The notes under the pieces: model-generated
Databases searched by the model: none
Told to the model about the DNA's origin: nothing
What the model saw: the letters and a program-made list of their open reading frames with translations, nothing else
In this document: positions 19,236 through 64,000 of the stretch, one piece after another
Position numbering within the stretch: position 1 is the stretch's first letter
Layout of the letters: every line of letters starts with the position of its first letter
From: Halocaridina rubra
Taxonomy: Eukaryota; Arthropoda; Malacostraca; Decapoda; Atyidae
Direction: 5' to 3'
Assembly: GCA_037179515.1 (NCBI GenBank)
Contig: JAXCGZ010009871.1
Span: forward strand, 1 to 64,000
Length of the DNA stretch: 64,000 bases
Translations under genes and position numbers: made by a program

Positions 19236-19544
19236 TTTTGAGTTTATTGGCATTAGAGTTGGCTTTCATGTCACATTATATTCTATGATAAAAAGTTTAT
19301 ATCTTTTGAAGCTCTCTGTTACCGTAGAAGAATTAAAAAAAAAGCCTTAAAGTATCTAGAGATTCTTAATAACATTGGGATTAGTTAAAATTAGTATTTT
19401 ATTGTCTTATTAACACGCTCGTTAGAATGAGAGTTGTTGCTACCTTTTACTCATAAAAAAAATTCATGTAAATGCTCTGCTAATGATGATTGTGTTGAGT
19501 GTCCTTTGTGCAAAATATTGTGACGCTACTGAAATTCTTTGAAT

Positions 19545-19730
19545 TGGGGGACTGCAGTAGTGCAGTGGTTAGAGTTATCATCTTAGGAAGTGACGAACCC
19601 ACATTCGAGCCCACCGTGGGATGTTAGGAAGTGCATTCATCCTTAATTTCTTATCTCCAATCTGTTTGTTTCCACATCCATTTGAATGGAAATTAATAGT
19701 GACACATAAAACGACAGACAACAACATTAG
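19545..19730 (+). mobile_element. SINE-A copy just upstream of PCM1 exon 1
   Basis: Well-preserved: GTAGTGCAGTGGTTAGAG (A-box region), ATTCGAGCCCACCGTGGG (B-box region), body, and AAAACGACAGACAACAAC tail. It ends about 100 bases before the first recognised PCM1 exon. Confidence 0.9.
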
Positions 19731-19830
19731 CAGAGGAGATCTTTTGATTCTTTGGTAGGTGTATGTAAGCAGTTATCCAGATGCCATCCCAAAGTGATTC
19801 GTTTATAAATATGTATTTAATATTCATCAG

Positions 19831-63994
<44,164 letters not shown>

Positions 63995-64000
63995 GTAGGT

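Overview
This is AT-rich eukaryotic DNA with small spliced exons, very long (TA)n, (GA)n, (CA)n and (AAT)n arrays, many SINE/LINE/MITE copies and arthropod-like TTAGG-type runs. Together with a Star-like gene, CR1-like LINEs and Tigger/pogo transposases, this points to an arthropod and most likely a decapod crustacean. That taxon is an inference from texture; no marker gene fixes the species.

Two host genes can be assembled exon by exon with matching splice phases. (1) On the minus strand, 3,243-9,988, six exons give a complete 315-codon frame. It has an N-terminal membrane anchor followed by an FkbM/Star-type domain (EIGAQDGE, GLLVEPNPRDY), so it is a Star-like type II membrane protein. (2) On the plus strand, 19,831-63,994, 25 exons give about 1,534 codons with every junction in phase. 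The order of coiled-coil blocks, and especially a block ending in ATWG, matches PCM1 (pericentriolar material 1), the scaffold of centriolar satellites. The window ends just after the 25th exon, so the PCM1 C-terminus lies downstream.

Layout. 1-2.3 kb: CR1-like LINE (minus) lacking its endonuclease. 3.2-10 kb: Star-like gene, with intron 1 carrying a tandem array that copies its own 3' splice site. 10-19.8 kb: intergenic, repeat-rich (second CR1 copy, foldback MITEs, SINEs, GA arrays). 19.8-49 kb: PCM1 exons 1-21, with introns full of SINEs and nested pogo/Tigger elements at 28.6-31.5 and 37.4-38.8 kb. 49-59.8 kb: one 10.7-kb intron holding a 21-bp minisatellite, a CR1-like LINE with endonuclease and reverse transcriptase remnants, and a decayed Tigger transposase. 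59.8-64 kb: exons 22-25 and a degenerate MULE.

The most unusual signals are: decoy 3' splice sites spread by a minisatellite, one of which would add 105 in-frame residues to the Star-like protein; a minisatellite apparently grown from a SINE tail; a possible mutually exclusive exon pair in PCM1; and one repeat family that repeatedly sits beside PCM1 splice sites. Repeat family names (SINE-A, C/D and so on) are local labels, not database names, and repeat boundaries are generally good to about 10-20 bases.
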